This document shows, one piece after another, positions 56,901 through 64,000 of a stretch of DNA of 64,000 nucleotides. The stretch lies in assembly GCA_000783305.1 (NCBI GenBank), contig JROE01000004.1, positions 372,001 through 436,000 of the forward strand, read 5' to 3'. A program made the position numbers and the translations under genes. The notes beneath the pieces were generated by a model. That model was not told the DNA's origin and made no database searches. It saw nothing but the letters and a program-made list of their open reading frames with translations. The DNA comes from Sphingobacteriaceae bacterium DW12 (lineage in GTDB: Bacteria; Bacteroidota; Bacteroidia; Sphingobacteriales; Sphingobacteriaceae). Numbering within the stretch: the stretch's first letter is position 1; each line of letters begins with the position of its first letter.

Positions 56901-57363
56901 CAGGACCGCCATTGGAGATCCGAATCCTGATTTCATGGCGAGCTTGAATCTTAATTTCAGATATAAGAGATTAGATATGAACATCTTCCTAAATGGCGTA
57001 TTTGGAAATGACGTCCTATGGAGCGGTATGTACAATTCGGCTTTGTACGTTCCTCTTCGCTGGACGCCGGACAATCCCAGTACCGAGTACCCAAGCGTAC
57101 GACAAGGAAGATTGCATTATACGTCCGATTGGTTCGTAAAGGACGGAAGTTTTCTGCGAATCCAAAATGTCAATGTCGGTTACAACATACCCACGCCCAA
57201 TCGAAAATGGATAAAACAGGCTCGTGTATCCATCAATGCCGAAAACCTGTATACATTCACCAAGTTTGAAGGGTACGACCCAGAGGTAGGGCTTAACGGG
57301 CGCTATGGCGGAGGTTATCCCAAGTTGAGAATGTTCTCATTTGGTATTGATTTTACATTTTAA
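53947..57363 (+). CDS. SusC/RagA TonB-linked transporter with STN domain, locus E
   Basis: This 1138-residue importer has a charged leader and a signal core (LVVYIMFLTAFQVFA). An STN domain covers about 45-115 (SISAKNLPLSKIMKSVQDQSGYPFF, then EEILRDQPVGWVI). A carboxypeptidase-like domain covers about 138-212. The TonB-box-like DEVVVVGYGTMRK precedes the plug, with SIYGSRGANGVIMVTTKKA. The barrel ends MFSFGIDFTF. The STN domain implies dialogue with the FecR encoded 193 nt upstream. Frames in other phases inside it are shadows. Confidence 0.94.
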   Translation: MIFYEYVKDRFWPLAFRCILAMKLVVYIMFLTAFQVFAHPSAAQKVSISAKNLPLSKIMKSVQDQSGYPFFLYGRDLAKLTVSANVQNMDVEQAMEEILRDQPVGWVISAGTIILKPRPIEPKTVSSMEMVPAQAQERVITGQVVDSQGMPISGVTIRASQSSNVTSTDDNGSYSIVVTSTGDVLFFSMIGYDRHEIRIGASNTANVTLKASIDNLDEVVVVGYGTMRKKDMTGSVTNVKTEEIRDIPANSIEGLLQGRAAGLQVVKTSQDPGAGATVRIRGGSSLRGSNSPLIVVDGFPIGDAGNLKQINPADIVSVEILKDASASSIYGSRGANGVIMVTTKKAKNGQTDIHIKHQTTLSQFTSEFIQWTDPALMAQLDNEAKINGDMPPLYIGSVNSTGIYFPSVDEIQSGAWPYFTDWSKVVFRDNPMNNTSTISLATANDKTSFTLSANNLQQEGSYIRDNYGKQIVSSNIKHQFNKYLNISAFNNLSKDNRRTNTGLAYWRNPLWPIYNEDGSYFLEGNADYSHPMAWTDNRKNIAKGTDVISSWLLDLQLYPGLSLKSQLNYKYGASIQDRYEPDRYTEAGTNNKGAAYLDNWMGQVYTVDTYLTYQKLMKQNHDITAMLGHSYEYSHARSSAMESYNFKNGTLNNENMASGAPELNRHRNAQTETKLLSYFGRVNYAFMDKYLLTLTMRTDGSSKFSTNHKWAYFPSGAISWKLHQEQFIKDLQVFDEFKIRASYGVSGNQGISPYQTLSRYGIETFYTDGAWNTAIGPGYVIGNTGVGGRYKEWGGIPNKDLRWETTAQYNVGADFSFLKNRLGVTVDYYSKNTYDLLRERYLTLSSGYDRMWVNDGEINNKGIELTFTGNIIRKQDWELSGTFIFSRNINKVVSLGDAISSGLNKDFLSDTNYEYYGGGMDPFREPSSNILAVGLPVNVFYGYRVNGIVQSDQEGEAAGLVGAEARAGEFLYADLNQDGVFDTKDRTAIGDPNPDFMASLNLNFRYKRLDMNIFLNGVFGNDVLWSGMYNSALYVPLRWTPDNPSTEYPSVRQGRLHYTSDWFVKDGSFLRIQNVNVGYNIPTPNRKWIKQARVSINAENLYTFTKFEGYDPEVGLNGRYGGGYPKLRMFSFGIDFTF

Positions 57364-57373
57364 AGATTTTTAT

Positions 57374-58870
57374 ATGTACAGATATTTAATATTATTGACC
57401 ATATGCACGCTGTTAGCGGGGTGCGACCTTGAAGAGGAACCTTATGGATTCTATTCTGAGGAGAATTTTTACAAAACAAATGAGGATGCTGAATCCGCTC
57501 TTTTTTACGCTTATAATACTTTTTCATATAATGAGTATGTACGGGCAATATTCTATATTAATGAACTAGCCACGGAAAGCTGTGATGTGAAAGGAGAAGA
57601 GGGATTTGGTTCACAAGAGATCAATCGTTGGGACTATACCTTATTCCGAGAAAATGAACAATTGGAGCTGTACTACAAGTACTGCTATATTGCCATAAAC
57701 AGGTCAAATGCAGTCATCGACAACGTCATCAACAGCAATCTGAGTGAAGACTTCAAAAGTAGTGTGTTGGGCGAAGCGTACTTTCTGAGAGCCTGGAACT
57801 ATTACCATCTCATCCAGATGTATGGATTAGTGCCTCTTCATAAGAGCGCTATCACGTCTGCGTCGCAGACTGTGGCACCAATGCCCAAAGATTTCGACGA
57901 ATTGTATGATTTTATCATCGCCGATTGTATAGAGGCGGAGAAACGTATGTCCATTCGGCGAATAGTAGGACGAGTGGACAAAGTCGCCGCACAGGCTCTT
58001 CTGGCAAAAGTATATCTCAGTATTGCCTCTTCCAAGGAAAATGGAGTTGCTGGTTATAAAGAGATGGATAAAGATGTGTCAGAGATGTATCAGTTTGCGG
58101 CGGATTGGTCACGTAAAGTATTGTATGATCAATCTACCTATAGCTTATCGCCTGACCTAATAAGTATCTATGACACCCGCAAACCAGGGGGACCGGAGCA
58201 TATTTTCATCATGTCTATGGATAAAAGTGGTGTAGATGAGGGCAATTTTTCTTCTATAGACAAGATGTTCATCCCATACAAAAACGGGACAAGCCTATGG
58301 TTCGCTGATCCGGATGGAGGATATACTCAAGCGACGAATATGGGGTGGGGTGTATTTGTTACCACAGAATTGTACGCCAATAGCTTTGACCCCATGGATA
58401 AACGCAAGACTCAATTGATGACAAAGCGATTTTATACCAAGGCTGATGGGAGTACTTCTGAATTGAACGATTACTTTTTGACCCGAAAATATATAGATCC
58501 AGATTTTGTGGGGGTCAAATCCAGTACACGTCCATTCCTCATTCGGTTTTCCGAAGTTGCTCTTGTATATGCCGAAGCAACAGGGCCTAGCCCTGAGGGT
58601 TATCACTGGGTCAATGCTCTTCGTAGACGAGCAGGATTGGACGATTTACCAGTCAACTTGAGTACGACGGAGTTTCGCAACGCTGTATTCAAGGAACGCG
58701 GCTTTGAGCTAGCATTCGAAGGCAAGAGATTGCACGATTTAAGACGCAAGGCTTTGCTTATCCGCACAGACCCTCGTGCTGCAGCCTCTGGAATGTCGGA
58801 AGAGCAAGCCGCCTATTATCCTATCCCACAAAAAGAAGTTGACCTCAATCCCAACATACCAAGAAATTAG
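57374..58870 (+). CDS. SusD/RagB glycan-binding lipoprotein (classic type), locus E
   Basis: This 498-residue lipoprotein is counted from the ATG at 57374. That start gives a short lipoprotein signal (LILLTICTLLAGC) and sits 10 nt after susC. An upstream start would overlap the SusC gene. EEEPYGFYSEENFYKTNEDAE opens the SusD fold, and GEAYFLRAWNYYHLIQMYGLVPL is the core helix. KERGFELAFEGKRLHDLRRK and AAYYPIPQKEVDLNPN close it. It binds the ligand taken up by SusC. The next gene begins 4 nt after its stop. Confidence 0.94.
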   Translation: MYRYLILLTICTLLAGCDLEEEPYGFYSEENFYKTNEDAESALFYAYNTFSYNEYVRAIFYINELATESCDVKGEEGFGSQEINRWDYTLFRENEQLELYYKYCYIAINRSNAVIDNVINSNLSEDFKSSVLGEAYFLRAWNYYHLIQMYGLVPLHKSAITSASQTVAPMPKDFDELYDFIIADCIEAEKRMSIRRIVGRVDKVAAQALLAKVYLSIASSKENGVAGYKEMDKDVSEMYQFAADWSRKVLYDQSTYSLSPDLISIYDTRKPGGPEHIFIMSMDKSGVDEGNFSSIDKMFIPYKNGTSLWFADPDGGYTQATNMGWGVFVTTELYANSFDPMDKRKTQLMTKRFYTKADGSTSELNDYFLTRKYIDPDFVGVKSSTRPFLIRFSEVALVYAEATGPSPEGYHWVNALRRRAGLDDLPVNLSTTEFRNAVFKERGFELAFEGKRLHDLRRKALLIRTDPRAAASGMSEEQAAYYPIPQKEVDLNPNIPRN

Positions 58871-58874
58871 ATTT

Positions 58875-59828
58875 ATGAAAGCAAAATTGATCATAGTTTT
58901 GATGCTATCCACGTTGGCTTCTTGTAAGAAAGATTTAATGAAAGAGATACGCAACGAGGCTTGGAACAACGAACGGGCTATCCTGCATATTACATTTGAA
59001 AATCAAGTGGGAAACGCAACAATACAAAGAGATGAAAATCAGAACGGCGAGATTACCTTTATGTACAATCAGACTGCTGGTGACGCCGAAAATATAAAGA
59101 TAAAGGAGCTTGAGCTGTCCTACGGTGCGTCTTCAGATATCTTGAAGGACCAGATATTGACTTTTGATGATAAGCAGACGGCACAAATCAAGGTAACTTC
59201 AAAATCGGGTCAAGATAGGATATGGAAGATATCCTATATCCCATTCTCTGACGAATTGGTCGGTACTTGGCAAATCTCGACCTTATCCGTGTATGGGGGC
59301 GCATGGCCAGAATACGGTGGTGCAGCTGCCCATGCAAGTATGGCCGAGCGCAGTTGGAACTGGAAGACCGACGGATCAGGACCTCTCGCGGAATACGACA
59401 ATACTTTGACTTTTAGTCTAGAAGGAATTACTGAAGAAGGAGATGCTTACGGTAAAGTAGTACATGACGCTGGTCCTGATAATAAGTATGCCAATTTTAT
59501 TTTTGTAGATGACCCGGATGGTGCAGCTGTGCCAATAGATGTCAACAGTAAATACCGCAAAATACCGATTGGAGAAGGCACGTGGAAACGTAACTCTAAG
59601 CAAGGTACCATCACCTTCTCTTCAACATCTTTGGTGTCTACGGCCAAGTTCATAGCAAGTAGCACCCTTGCACTTGACGACTACAACAATTCCATTATCA
59701 TAAAAGACAAGGCCTTTGAGTTTGAACTTCAGCCCACATTCATTTGGATAGATATTTATAAGGATAGGGAGCGATTTGTGGAAAATGCAAAAAAATACTG
59801 GGTCCAGATTAAGAAAATTTCAGAATAG
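58875..59828 (+). CDS. Putative surface glycan-binding lipoprotein, locus E
   Basis: This 317-residue lipoprotein (lipobox LASC) occupies the SusE/SGBP position right after SusD. Residues about 20-120 look like one beta-sandwich (ILHITFENQVGNATIQ, KIKELELSYGASSD, TVKSGQDRIWKISY-like strands). The rest is a second, larger beta-rich domain with GTWQISTLSVYGGAWPEYGG near 130-150 and lipocalin-like GTWKRNSKQGTITFSS near 235. I recognise no named family with certainty; DUF5018/DUF5004-like lipoproteins have comparable layouts. A glycan-binding role is inferred from location only. I used the ATG at 58875 because it gives the lipoprotein signal. Confidence 0.75.
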   Translation: MKAKLIIVLMLSTLASCKKDLMKEIRNEAWNNERAILHITFENQVGNATIQRDENQNGEITFMYNQTAGDAENIKIKELELSYGASSDILKDQILTFDDKQTAQIKVTSKSGQDRIWKISYIPFSDELVGTWQISTLSVYGGAWPEYGGAAAHASMAERSWNWKTDGSGPLAEYDNTLTFSLEGITEEGDAYGKVVHDAGPDNKYANFIFVDDPDGAAVPIDVNSKYRKIPIGEGTWKRNSKQGTITFSSTSLVSTAKFIASSTLALDDYNNSIIIKDKAFEFELQPTFIWIDIYKDRERFVENAKKYWVQIKKISE

Positions 59829-59831
59829 ACT

Positions 59832-61355
59832 ATGAATCTCAAAAACGTAAATACAATGAAAATACATACCGTTATTTGCTTTGTGATGTTTATCAGCGCG
59901 ACATTTGGTTGTCAGGATACGTTGATGAAACCAAAGAATATCAACAATGATCTCCTTATTCGCTCTACCCCGGTCACGAGCATACCTTTTGTCGGTATCG
60001 GTCCTCAATGGGGTGGATATGACAATATCTCGCGCTGGACTGGGGCATCTACTTTCAGTACAGCAGACTGGCAAGTGCTTCAAGAGCGTGTTCAATTTTT
60101 ACGACCAGGTTTAGTGCGGATAATGGCTTCCCAAGGATGGAATTATTATCAAAATGGAATCTACTCACCCGAGATTAGCGAAGGTATCTTGTTTAAGATC
60201 CTAGATTTCTGTCAAGCGAACGGAATACAGGTCATGTATGGCGAATGGGGAGAGAAAGCACTATCAAATGGTGATGTAGATGTCGCTTGGCTAGAGCGCT
60301 CAACGGATTTTCTGAAATATCTACTCGACATCCGTGGTTATACATGTCTCAAATACTACAACATGTGTAATGAGCCTGCTGGAGACTGGTCTTCTATTGG
60401 AGGCGATTATAGTCTGTGGCAACGGACCTATGACGAAATATTGACCCTTATGCAGACCAAGGGGCTTGATAAGCGCATCGAAGTCATTGCTCCGGATGTT
60501 GCTATTTGGAATGACGTGAGCCTAAGTGATTGGATTACTAGACCGGCCGCACATTTTGGAGATAGGATACACGCCTATGATATCCATTCGTATCCAACAG
60601 ATGACCAGGTGAAGGGAGGTTCTTATCGTCAGGTAATCGAACACTATCGTAGCATTGTCCCTGCGGGCAAAGCGATGATTATGGGCGAGCTAGGTTTCAA
60701 ATACAATCCCAACTCGGCCCACGGAGCTACGAATACCGCACGAATCAATGCAGACCCCTTTGCTGGAGATGATTCGAATATGATGATTTATGATGCTTTT
60801 TATGGTGTCGATGTAGCAGATGCCGTCGTACAGAATATGTTGGCTGGTTATAATGGTGTGATATTGTGGAATATGGATGATGCGATGTACAGCGATACGG
60901 ATCAAGATAAACTGAAGCGCTGGGGCTTTTGGAATATATTGGGTGAAGAAAGATTTGGGGGTGCTGCTGATGAAGCTATCCGACCATGGTTTTATCCGAT
61001 GTCATTATTATGCCGTTATTTCCCCAATGGAAGCACCATATATCCGATAGATATCCCCGCTAAGAAAGGACTTCAGGCAGTAAGTGCCAGGAAGAATGGA
61101 CAGACAACGGTTGCTCTAGTGAATTCCCATGCTTCGGAATACACCCTTCAACTCAAATCTGAAGAACAATTAAAACTTCAAGGCGCCAAAGTATATAAAT
61201 ACATAGCACGTGATGGTGCAAATTTTGACGGAGCGAAAGACAGTAAGGGCTTTGCAGTACCTAATAGCGTAGAGAATATTACCTTACAAAAAGATGATGG
61301 GTTTACCATCCAGCTACCAGGTCGCTCTCTTATATTGATTACCACAATGCAATAG
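59832..61355 (+). CDS. Clan GH-A glycoside hydrolase (cellulase-like fold), locus E
   Basis: This exported (beta/alpha)8 hydrolase has 507 residues and a lipoprotein signal (SATFGC). The clan GH-A pair is visible: acid/base Glu181 in YYNMCNEPAGDW and nucleophile Glu286 in MIMGELGFKY. DIHSYPTDD (about 250-258) supplies a typical His-Tyr of the active site. Residues about 410-507 form a beta-sandwich common behind GH5/GH30/GH39 catalytic domains. I cannot decide the family from sequence alone. The ATG at 59856 is an alternative start. It lies 3 nt after the surface lipoprotein gene and 5 nt before the acetylesterase gene. Confidence 0.83.
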   Translation: MNLKNVNTMKIHTVICFVMFISATFGCQDTLMKPKNINNDLLIRSTPVTSIPFVGIGPQWGGYDNISRWTGASTFSTADWQVLQERVQFLRPGLVRIMASQGWNYYQNGIYSPEISEGILFKILDFCQANGIQVMYGEWGEKALSNGDVDVAWLERSTDFLKYLLDIRGYTCLKYYNMCNEPAGDWSSIGGDYSLWQRTYDEILTLMQTKGLDKRIEVIAPDVAIWNDVSLSDWITRPAAHFGDRIHAYDIHSYPTDDQVKGGSYRQVIEHYRSIVPAGKAMIMGELGFKYNPNSAHGATNTARINADPFAGDDSNMMIYDAFYGVDVADAVVQNMLAGYNGVILWNMDDAMYSDTDQDKLKRWGFWNILGEERFGGAADEAIRPWFYPMSLLCRYFPNGSTIYPIDIPAKKGLQAVSARKNGQTTVALVNSHASEYTLQLKSEEQLKLQGAKVYKYIARDGANFDGAKDSKGFAVPNSVENITLQKDDGFTIQLPGRSLILITTMQ

Positions 61356-61360
61356 GAAAT

Positions 61361-62863
61361 ATGATGAATAGGAAAATTTTCTTTGGAATATACTGCTGGT
61401 TGTTTGTACTGGGATGTTCGGATTCGAGAGGTGAGGATATGCCTACGCCAACTGACCCCGACAAAACAGCATCATCCAAACTGGAGGTCAAAAATAATCT
61501 CCAAAGCAACATGGTATTGCAGCAAAATAGCAATTTTACCATATCCGGGATTGGAACCCCAGACCAATACGTAACCATTGCGACGAGTTGGGAAGATTTA
61601 ACTCCCGAAGAAGTTAAGGTGGATCAGTCAGGCAAATGGTCTAAGACCATTCGTACACCGGCAGGCAGTTTTACAGTACAATCGATTAAGGTGTCTGGAA
61701 AAAGTAGTTTGACATTCAACGACATTTTAATCGGTGAAGTGTGGCTATGCTCCGGCCAATCAAATATGTGGTATCCAATGAAAGATGCGCTCGGTGGATT
61801 GGATGAGATGCTCAAGGCGGATGCATCGAATGGGATACGCTTATTGAATGTACAACAGGTACAGTCAGACATCCCGACCAACAAATTGAATGCCACGTGG
61901 CAAAAATGTGCTGCCGGCTCTTTAGAATGGTTCAGTGCTGTAGGTTACTATTTTGCTAAGCATCTCCGACAGACCCTCCAAGTGCCCATCGGGATTATCA
62001 ACGCTAGCTGGGGCGACACCACGGGAGAGGTTTGGGCCGAACGTAATGCTGTACTGGCCCAGTCGTCGATACGTGACGCAGCATTACTTCAAGATAAACA
62101 GCCACGAGCCGATCCCTTTTCACCATATAAGATAGGCTCGGCGTACAATGCGATGATCTTTCCATTACACGATATACCTGTCACTGGAGCCATATGGTAT
62201 CAAGGAGAGGCCAATATGGACAATCCAGCATACTATCCAGAGTTGTTAGAGACGTTGGTCCAAAGTTGGCGGACCTTATGGAACAAATCAGCAAAGGACT
62301 TTTCTTTTTACATAGCCCAAATATGCCCTTACAAGCGCATGTATGATTTCAAGACCAATTATGCCAATCCCAATATGCGATTCGCACAACTTCAGGCCAG
62401 TACAAAAATAGCACATAGTGGCTTGATCAGCAATGATGACATAGCCGATTTAGAGGATATACATCCCAAGAATAAAAGAGATGTCGGGTTACGATTCGCC
62501 TATCTAGCATTAGCGGATAAATATAACAGACCCGAAGGTGATCGATCTCCGGTTTTTGACCGATCAACCCATGATGGAAGTAAGATGATAATTGATTTTA
62601 AATTTGCAGAAGCAGGGTTAAAGACAAGAGATGGAGCACCGCCTACGCAATTTGAAATAGCAGGCGAAGACAGACAGTTTTATCCTGCACATGGAGAGAT
62701 TTTGGGCAATAAGGTTATACTTAGCTCGTCTAATGTACCAAGTCCTACGGCGGCACGGCTTGGATGGAGTTATACTAAGGTCAGCAATCTGGTCAGTAGT
62801 AGTGGACTGCCCGTCAGCATCTTTAAGACGTATACATGGGCAGACCTTCAGGAGGAGAAGTAA
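61361..62863 (+). CDS. SASA-domain (sialate O-acetylesterase-type) carbohydrate esterase, locus E
   Basis: This exported SGNH-type esterase has 500 residues and a lipoprotein signal (FVLGC). An N-terminal beta-domain (about 40-125; NMVLQQNSNFTISGIG) precedes the esterase domain. The catalytic Ser lies in GEVWLCSGQSNM (Ser131), with the oxyanion-type motif WYQGEANMDNP (about 265). The Asp/His pair appears as DLEDIHPKN near 365. SASA esterases remove acetyl groups from sialic acids or from plant polysaccharides such as xylans and pectins. Its pairing with the GH-A hydrolase suggests an acetylated substrate. A strong terminator follows. Confidence 0.9.
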   Translation: MMNRKIFFGIYCWLFVLGCSDSRGEDMPTPTDPDKTASSKLEVKNNLQSNMVLQQNSNFTISGIGTPDQYVTIATSWEDLTPEEVKVDQSGKWSKTIRTPAGSFTVQSIKVSGKSSLTFNDILIGEVWLCSGQSNMWYPMKDALGGLDEMLKADASNGIRLLNVQQVQSDIPTNKLNATWQKCAAGSLEWFSAVGYYFAKHLRQTLQVPIGIINASWGDTTGEVWAERNAVLAQSSIRDAALLQDKQPRADPFSPYKIGSAYNAMIFPLHDIPVTGAIWYQGEANMDNPAYYPELLETLVQSWRTLWNKSAKDFSFYIAQICPYKRMYDFKTNYANPNMRFAQLQASTKIAHSGLISNDDIADLEDIHPKNKRDVGLRFAYLALADKYNRPEGDRSPVFDRSTHDGSKMIIDFKFAEAGLKTRDGAPPTQFEIAGEDRQFYPAHGEILGNKVILSSSNVPSPTAARLGWSYTKVSNLVSSSGLPVSIFKTYTWADLQEEK

Positions 62864-62887
62864 GGAACAAAAAAATCACACAGTCAC

Positions 62888-62920
62888 AATTTGATTGGAA
62901 GAAATACTTCCAATCAAATT
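62888..62920 (+). terminator. Rho-independent terminator after the locus E esterase
   Basis: A perfect 14-bp stem (62888-62901 with 62907-62920) has a 5-nt loop AAATA and is followed by TTTGTTATATTT. It lies 24 nt after the esterase stop and before the sigma gene. The sigma gene is therefore probably expressed from its own promoter. Confidence 0.88.
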
Positions 62921-62969
62921 TTTGTTATATTTAGTAGTTAGCTCCTTTTTAACCTAGATTAAGCTTTCG

Positions 62970-63560
62970 ATGAAAACCGATATTGGATATTTTCAAGATT
63001 TTAAAAATGGCCGTGAGTCTGCCCTAAAATATCTGATGGCTAGATATGGTAAAGAGCTGCGCTTCTTTGCGCACTCAATCATTCACAATAAGGAGATGGC
63101 TGAAGAAATTGTATCTGATACTTTTTTCAAGCTCTGGTTGCGTCGAGACAAGGTAGTAAAGGAGTGTAATATAAAGGCTTTTCTGTTTATCGCCACACGT
63201 AATGCTTGCTATGACTACATCGATTCCTCACAGTATAAGAGATATTTGGATGCTGTTGCGATCGAGGAGGAAACTGCGATGGCGGATGACGACATCATGA
63301 CTAGGATAATTCGGGTGGAATTGACTCAACTGATCGTGTCCGAATTGGACAAGCTTCCCGAGCAACAAGCGGCAGTATTCAAAATGACATATTTAGAAGA
63401 CCTTAATGTAGACGAAATTTGCGCTAGACTCAATACAACTGCAAGCAATGTCTATTTTGCGCGATCAAAGGCAATATCCGCTCTCAAGGAAACTTTTAAA
63501 AGAAAGAATGTACTTATCTACATCTTATTCTGTTGTCTATCCGTGTCAATCAGGATGTAA
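62970..63560 (+). CDS. ECF sigma-70 factor at the distal end of locus E
   Basis: This 196-residue ECF sigma factor has region 2 at about 20-90 (MAEEIVSDTFFKLWLRRDKV, AFLFIATRNACYDYID). Region 4 is at about 115-170, with helix-turn-helix LNVDEICARLNTTASNVYFARSK. The hydrophobic tail is VLIYILFCCLSVSIRM. Uniquely in this window, it lies downstream of the structural genes rather than before FecR. It is separated from them by a terminator. It may be the partner of the FecR at 52557, or it may serve genes beyond the right edge. Confidence 0.92.
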   Translation: MKTDIGYFQDFKNGRESALKYLMARYGKELRFFAHSIIHNKEMAEEIVSDTFFKLWLRRDKVVKECNIKAFLFIATRNACYDYIDSSQYKRYLDAVAIEEETAMADDDIMTRIIRVELTQLIVSELDKLPEQQAAVFKMTYLEDLNVDEICARLNTTASNVYFARSKAISALKETFKRKNVLIYILFCCLSVSIRM

Positions 63561-63626
63561 CAAAAGGTGAGTTATTCAGTTGACATTTGAAAGAGCGTCT
63601 AACTGCTAGGAAGCAGAACCAATGTG

Positions 63627-63717
63627 TAGGACCGCGGTCCTATTCGATACACCTTTCCACATCGTACACAAAACTGATACTATTTTTCAAAAATATAGCC
63701 TATATTACGGGTCCTAT
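63627..63717 (+). promoter_or_regulatory. Palindrome and repeated half-sites upstream of the AraC gene
   Basis: The 16-bp perfect palindrome TAGGACCGCGGTCCTA lies at 63627-63642. Its half-site GGTCCTAT occurs at 63636-63643 and again at 63710-63717, 74 nt apart, which is about seven helical turns. The dyad TATTTTT-C-AAAAATA lies between them at 63681-63695. Position just before the regulator gene suggests an operator, possibly autoregulatory. Confidence 0.5.
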
Positions 63718-63761
63718 ACTTTTTTTATATAAATTTAGGATACCTAACCACTAGAACTGTA

Positions 63762-64000
63762 ATGAAAGCAATCGAATATAGGCTCCCCAAGGAATTTGAT
63801 AAATCTTTTATCGTATTTAATGAAAAAGGCAGTCACTTTCCATGCCCTTGGCACTATCATCCAGAATATGAACTGGTTCTCGTCCACAAAAGTACAGGAA
63901 AGCGAATGGTAGGGGATCATATTGGACATTTTGGGGAGAATGATCTGGTACTCATGGGACCAGACCTGCCACATGTATGGGTGAATGACAATACGTTCTT
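63762..64000 (+). CDS. AraC-family regulator, N-terminal cupin part, truncated by window edge
   Basis: An open frame from the ATG at 63762 runs to the right edge without a stop (79 complete codons). It begins MKAIEYRLPKEFDKSFIVFN. The HFPCPWHYHPEYELVLVHKSTGKRM segment that follows shows the His-rich cupin fold of AraC regulators. The closing stretch LVLMGPDLPHVWVND repeats the 'LPHLW' hallmark seen in the regulator at 32294. The DNA-binding half lies outside the window. It may be the regulator of the next locus to the right. Confidence 0.82.
   Translation, partial: MKAIEYRLPKEFDKSFIVFNEKGSHFPCPWHYHPEYELVLVHKSTGKRMVGDHIGHFGENDLVLMGPDLPHVWVNDNTF

Noticed and set aside
4087-57363. The five SusC genes as recombination repeats or a CRISPR-like repeat array
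   Set aside because: They are diverged paralogues with conservation at protein level only; no identical DNA repeats were seen and no CRISPR array is present.

Overview
The window comes from a Bacteroidota chromosome, most likely a member of the Sphingobacteriaceae (Sphingobacterium/Pedobacter-like). The reasons are five SusC/SusD outer-membrane pairs, four ECF sigma genes and four FecR genes of the Bacteroidota glycan-sensing type, lipoprotein signal peptides throughout, moderate G+C, and starts without strong Shine-Dalgarno sequences. No rRNA, tRNA, CRISPR array or intact mobile element was seen. The genus is an inference from protein style.

Layout. 1-2,412: the end of a sensor histidine kinase gene, a small unknown protein, and a frameshifted NTF2-like pseudogene. 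2,444-8,993 (minus): locus A, sigma-FecR-SusC-SusD with no enzyme. 9,295-18,657 (minus): locus B, sigma-FecR-SusC-SusD-GH18-DUF1735/LamG, resembling N-glycan or GlcNAc-glycan loci. 18,997-19,524 (plus): a stand-alone secreted PsbP-like protein. 19,795-31,779 (minus): locus C, sigma-FecR-SusC-SusD-(SusE-like/GH76)-GH105-GH97. 32,294-33,187 (plus): an AraC regulator. 33,168-52,144 (minus): locus D, GH95-GH29-SusC-SusD-GH95 followed by a tight eight-gene cytoplasmic block: two family III CoA-transferases, two MaoC-type proteins, a solute-binding-protein fold without signal peptide, a lactonase-like amidohydrolase, a RhaT-like permease and a Gfo/Idh/MocA dehydrogenase. 52,557-63,560 (plus): locus E, FecR-SusC-SusD-surface lipoprotein-clan GH-A hydrolase-SASA acetylesterase, with a sigma gene only at the far end. 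A second AraC regulator is cut by the right edge.

How the genes work together. In A, B and C an ECF sigma factor and a membrane FecR anti-sigma probably sense the substrate through the N-terminal STN domain of SusC. SusD and surface lipoproteins bind the glycan, SusC imports oligosaccharides, and exported hydrolases trim them. Locus D lacks sigma/FecR, its SusC has no STN domain, and it sits next to an AraC gene. Its exported enzymes are all of alpha-L-fucosidase-type families, and its inner-membrane permease resembles the rhamnose symporter, so import of a 6-deoxyhexose such as L-fucose is a coherent reading.

The most novel item is the block at 33,168-40,576. Coupled genes place CoA-transferases, MaoC hydratases and an apparently cytoplasmic solute-binding-protein homologue, with no ABC permease or ATPase, behind a fucosidase PUL. 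I know of no characterised pathway with this combination; its chemistry is open.
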